NCBI GenBank assembly: GCA_960531495.1
Contig: OY482854.1
Coordinates: 15,548,308 to 15,612,307 of the forward strand
Direction: 5' to 3'
DNA from: Zeus faber
Taxonomy: Eukaryota > Chordata > Actinopteri > Zeiformes > Zeidae
Length of the DNA: 64,000 bases
In this document: positions 60,161 to 64,000 of the stretch, in pieces
How the letters are laid out: each line of letters opens with the position of its first letter
How positions within the stretch are numbered: the stretch's first letter is position 1
Program-made: the position numbers and the translations under genes
Notes under the pieces: generated by a model
What the model was told of the DNA's origin: nothing
Seen by the model: only the letters and a program-made list of their open reading frames with translations
The model's database searches: none

Positions 60161-62575
60161 CTCTAGTGGAGAGTCTGGTTCATCCAGGATGTTCTTTTCA
60201 CTCTGTATTCGCTGCATCGTCCCTGTAGAACTGGGGTCCATCATCAGAATGCTCTGACTAGCAGCTCTGCCGAACTTACAGTCACTCTTTCTGGAGTCAG
60301 TCGTCCTGCACACCTCGTAATTGTACACATGCTGCAGCGTCCCTGACCCCAAAGTGTCGGAGTAACGTGGTGGATAATATGGAATCACCGGGAGACTGGG
60401 ATGATACAGGATGCGAGACTGTCTCCATCTGTATATTTTCACTGATATTATCACCACTAAACATGTGATGAAGAGAAAGGAAACTACAGCCAAAGCCAAG
60501 ACTAAATAAAAAGTCAGGTTGTCATTGTACTCCTTGTCGTGTGTAAAGTCAGTGAACTCTGAGAGCACTTCAGGGAAGCTGTCCGCCACCGCCACGTTAA
60601 CATTGACTGTAGCTGAACGAGAGGGCTGTCCGTTGTCCTCCACTACAACAGTCAGTCTTTGTTTCACAACATCTTTATCAGTGACTTGGCGGATAGTTCT
60701 TATTTCTCCATTCTGTAAACCCACTTCAAACAGCGCTCTGTCTGTGGCTTTCTGCAGTTTATAGGAGAGCCAGGCGTTCTGTCCAGAGTCCACATCAACA
60801 GCCACCACTTTAGTGACCAGATAGCCCACATCTGCTGAACGAGGAACCATTTCAGCCACCAGAGGGCCACCGGTCTGGACTGGGTACAGAACCTGAGGGG
60901 GGTTGTCGTTCTGGTCCTGGATCATAATTTTCACAGTCACATTGCTGCTGAGTGGAGGGGAGCCTCCATCCTGGGCTTTGACGTGAAACTGGAAATCTTT
61001 TATCTGCTCATAGTCAAAAGAGCGCACTGCATGGACGACTCCACTTTCCGCATTTACGGACACATATGAGGAGACCGATACACCGTTCACGGAAGAATCC
61101 TCCAAATTATAAGAAACACCAGCATTTTGATTCCAGTCAGCATCTCTGGCTTGTAGTTTGAATACAGAAATTCCTGGCTTGTTGTTTTCTACAATATTGG
61201 CCTCATATGAGCCCTTCTCAAACTCGGGGGCGTTATCATTTACATCTGAGATCTTCAAATTGATTGCGACGCTGCTGGAGAGCGAGGGTACGCCCCTATC
61301 AGAACACGTCACACTTACATTATATTGGGCAGCGACCTCCCTGTCTAACGCCGCGTCTGTAACCAAACTATAGAAGCCGTTCAGCGTAGATTGAATTTTA
61401 AACGGTATATTGTCAACCATTTCACATTCTACGTCTCCATTTTCCTCGGAGTCCGGATCATTTACACTCAACATGGCGATTACGGTGTTCGGGGGGGAGT
61501 CCTCCAGTATGCTGTCCGATTTAGAGAGTATGTTCAAAACCGGTTTGTTGTCGTTTACGTCTATGACGTCGACAATGATCTTACTGGAATCGGATAACCC
61601 CCCATTGTCTACAGCTTCTATATCTACTTGATAGTGCTTCGTTTTTTCATAATCTAAATTACCGACCAAGATAACTTCCCCACTTGTCTTGTCGATCTGA
61701 AACAGGTCTGACAACCGACGCTTACTATTGGAAATGACGTAAGATATTTCTCCGTTGGAGCCTTTGTCTTTGTCAGATGCGCTCACCGTGGTTAGGCTTG
61801 TTCCCTTCGGTGAATTCTCTGTAACTGTTGCCTTGTAGACTGGTTTGGTGAAATGTGGAGAATTATCATTTGCATCTAAAACAGTGACGTGTATCTGCAT
61901 TGTCCCGGACATCCGCGGCTGTCCCCCGTCCACAGCAGTTAACAACAGGGATATCTGTTCGCTATTTTCTCGATCGAGAGGCTTCTGTAAAACCATCTCC
62001 ACCTTTTTATTTCCGTCGATTTGATTTTCTAATTTCAATGCGAAGTGATCTGTGGGTTTGATCGAGTAACTCTGGAGGCCATTCGAACCAATGTCCGCGT
62101 CAATTGCTTTCTCTAACACAAATTTAGACCCAACGACTGTTGACTCGCTGATCTCTAAACGTTTCTCATTTGATGAAAAGCTGGGAGCATTGTCGTTTAT
62201 GTCCGTTATTTCGATTGCTATGCGGAACAATTCCATCGGATTTTCCAGAATAACCTGAAAATGTAAGGCGCACGGCGTGGTTTCCGCACACAGCGTCTCT
62301 CTGTCTATTCTCCCTTTGACGAGGAGGACCCCTCTTTCTTTATCCAGCCCGATATATTCTTCTCCGTCTCCCGAATGAATGCGAGCCCTTCCCGATTTCA
62401 GCCTTTTTAAATCCAACCCGATATCCAGAACAATATTTCCGACAACAGAGCCTATCGCCATTTCCTCGGGAATGGAATAACTGACCTGGCCGAGCACGCA
62501 ACTGAGTGAGAGGATCGATACGCACAACAGTACTTGCCCCCTTATAGCTTTGTCTGGATATTCCTTTTCTTCCAT
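60161..62575 (-). CDS. pcdhg: Clustered protocadherin variable exon, family A (A11)
   Basis: An 805-codon exon. The ATG at 62575 (MEEKEYPDKA) is used; the frame four codons longer begins at TTG. Signal peptide to about residue 29, then QVSYSIPEE. EC1 has DIGLD and a CX5C of CAETTPC. EC1-EC4 are well apart from the A8-A10 trio, and EC5 has VSVSSYVSVNAESG. EC6, membrane helix and tail are standard (SQSILMMDPSS, ending SPLE at GAG|GTTAGA). Read-through adds 19 residues. Markers are GGP and KDVVKQ. It is the most upstream complete exon in the window. Confidence 0.93.
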
Positions 62576-62762
62576 TTCCTCCTCCAAATTTGCAGCCCAA
62601 ACGATATTTACAAAGTATTCCAGTTAGTGTTTGAGGAATGCTTTCAGAAAAAAAAAAATATATATATATCCAGTTGATTCTGCAAGATGAGACCGCGACT
62701 TGTTTTATCCAACGGTTTCTGTGTCTTGTGCTGCGCGTACCCTCCGTGTCTTGTGTAGAAAT

Positions 62763-62793
62763 GGGAAGGGCGGGGGAGGGGGGGTGGGGGTGG
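62763..62793 (+). other. G-rich run able to form a quadruplex
   Basis: GGGAAGGGCGGGGGAGGGG and following bases up to GGGGGTGG give more than four G runs of three or more with short loops. It lies between the A11 CSE and the A11 start. Confidence 0.6.
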
Positions 62794-62835
62794 CGTTGGT
62801 TCAGTTCGCAGCTTTTCTCAAATCTGCCACACACA

Positions 62836-62852
62836 GGTCTATAGCGGCGCTG
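62836..62852 (-). promoter_or_regulatory. CSE-type promoter element of A11
   Basis: GGTCTATAGCGGCGCTG on the + strand, about 269 bp before the ATG. The variant has TATAGCGG; the CGCT core on the sense strand is kept. Confidence 0.55.
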
Positions 62853-63386
62853 TCTGTCCAATGCGTCGAACTACAGACGGTGAGACATGTTTCTGAAATG
62901 GTACTGACTGCACATTACGAGACCAAATAAGACTGGCGGGCGACATGATCACAAATCAGAAATAATTCTGAAATACGCATGCGCACATACACAAACGCAC
63001 GCACACACGCACGCAATTAAGAAGGGAGTGAAAACAATTCAACAATCGGCCCGTCGACAACATGTCAACTACATGAAGCAGCATTGTATTATTTTCAGCT
63101 AGGTTGCATATCCTGATCAGCTTCAAAATCATAACCAATGTTGTTTGCTTAAAGGTAGGAAGGACACAAAAAGACACACAACAACAACAGAGAAAATCTT
63201 GTGCAAAATGTTAAGCACGAATGCAAAATGGTTCCCCTCCTGACTCAAAAAGGTGAAACATATTGGCAAACACCAGGCGAATTAAAAAAGGTATTAATGT
63301 AATAAAACACTCACCAAAGTGAGTCTAATGGCGACTTATACTGTTGATTTGATATTGTAAACATTGGAAAGAAAAAGGATTCTAAC

Positions 63387-64000
63387 CTCTAGTGGAGAGT
63401 CTGGTTCATCCAGGATGTTCTTTTCACTCTGTATTCGCTGCATCGTCCCTGTAGAACTGGGGTCCATCATCAGAACGTTCTGACTAGCAGCTCTGCCGAA
63501 CTTACAGTCGCTCTTCCTGGAGTCAGTCGTCCTGCACACCTCGTAATTGTACACATGCTGCAGAGTCCCTGACCCCAAAGTGTCGGAGTAACGTGGTGGA
63601 TAATAGGGAATCACAGGGAGACTGGGATGATACAGGATGCGAGACTGTCTCCATCTGTATATTTTCACTGATATAATCACCACTAAACACGTGATGAAGA
63701 GAAAGGAAACTACAGCCAAAGCCAAGACTAAGTAAAAAGTCAGGTTGTCATTGTACTCCTTGTCGTGTGTGAAGTCAGTGAACTCTGAGAGCACTTCAGG
63801 GAAGCTGTCCGCCACCGCCACGTTAACATTGACTGTAGCTGAACGAGAGGGCTGTCCGTTGTCCTCCACTACAACAGTCAGTCTTTGTTTCACAACATCT
63901 TTATCAGTGACTTGGCGGATAGTTCTTATTTCTCCATTCTGTAATCCCACTTCAAACAGTGCTCTGTCTGTGGCTTTCTGCAGTTTATAGGAGAGCCAGG
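63387..64000 (-). CDS. pcdhg: Clustered protocadherin variable exon, family A, partial (A12)
   Basis: The last 204 codons and two bases of a further family A exon; its 5' part lies beyond the right edge. It shows most of EC6 (from about YKLQKATDRALFEVG), the membrane helix and the standard tail ending DEPDSPLE at GAG|GTTAGA. Read-through adds 16 residues. It carries KDVVKQ. No break is seen in the visible part, so it is cut by the window and there is no reason to call it a pseudogene. Confidence 0.9.

Larger units (their letters stand above)
62576..63386. other. A11 upstream region and A12 3' flank
   Basis: Holds a G-rich run and the A11 CSE. The rest is AT-rich with a short CA-like stretch near 62990. 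No RE1 site is recognised beside A12. Confidence 0.5.

Noticed and set aside
28304-63990. Repeated + strand frames of 81 codons opposite each family A exon
   Set aside because: They lie exactly antisense to EC6 and the membrane segment and recur only because that region is homogenised. They have no gene-like features of their own.
63387-64000. A12 as a truncated pseudogene
   Set aside because: The frame is intact up to the window edge; the truncation is only the end of the window.

Overview
This window looks like part of a clustered protocadherin locus from a teleost fish. It holds sixteen complete large single-exon reading frames (about 790-825 codons) and one frame cut by the right edge. 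All lie on the minus strand. Each encodes a signal peptide, six cadherin ectodomains with DxNDN calcium linkers, one membrane segment and a short cytoplasmic tail, and each then runs in phase 0 into a GT splice donor. This is the layout of protocadherin variable exons that are spliced to shared constant exons. No constant exon is visible. Because transcription runs right to left, the constant exons should lie beyond the left edge. A teleost is suggested by the cluster layout, the abundant CA/GATA microsatellites and a fish-type SINE-like repeat. The species cannot be told.

The exons form two families. Family B (five exons, 0.76-18.7 kb) has a tryptophan/histidine-rich signal peptide, a QTRYSIPEE-type start and a tail ending DSTWTFESQQ before GTGAG. 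Family A (eleven complete exons plus one partial, 27.9-64 kb) starts QVSYSIPEE and mostly has a TTDSRKSD tail ending DEPDSPLE before GTT donors. The family A tail resembles mammalian gamma-A protocadherins, so gamma-type is my best guess. Family B could be a second gamma-like class or another teleost class. About 9.2 kb without recognisable exons separates the families. It holds microsatellites and a tandem pair of about 600 bp.

The regulatory layout repeats from exon to exon. About 225-290 bp upstream of each complete family A start there is an element with an (A/T)(A/C/T)AGCG core, read as CGCT on the sense strand. It matches the protocadherin conserved sequence element (CSE), which in mammals binds CTCF. 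Family B instead has a conserved block with a GCTATTGG core at a similar distance and on the other strand. Downstream of many exons lies a close match to the RE1/NRSE silencer bound by REST. Two further RE1 sites with widened spacing sit in the inter-family spacer.

The history of the locus is visible in the sequence. The 3' half of every exon (late EC5, EC6, membrane segment and usually the tail) is almost identical within a family, while EC1-EC4 differ. Marker residues are shuffled in all combinations, which points to gene conversion. Flanks are duplicated along with exons, and one exon appears to have been deleted, leaving only its RE1 and its last bases near 49.16 kb. In such clusters one or a few variable promoters are chosen per neuron, and the ectodomains give homophilic recognition for cell identity. 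That role is inferred from the family.
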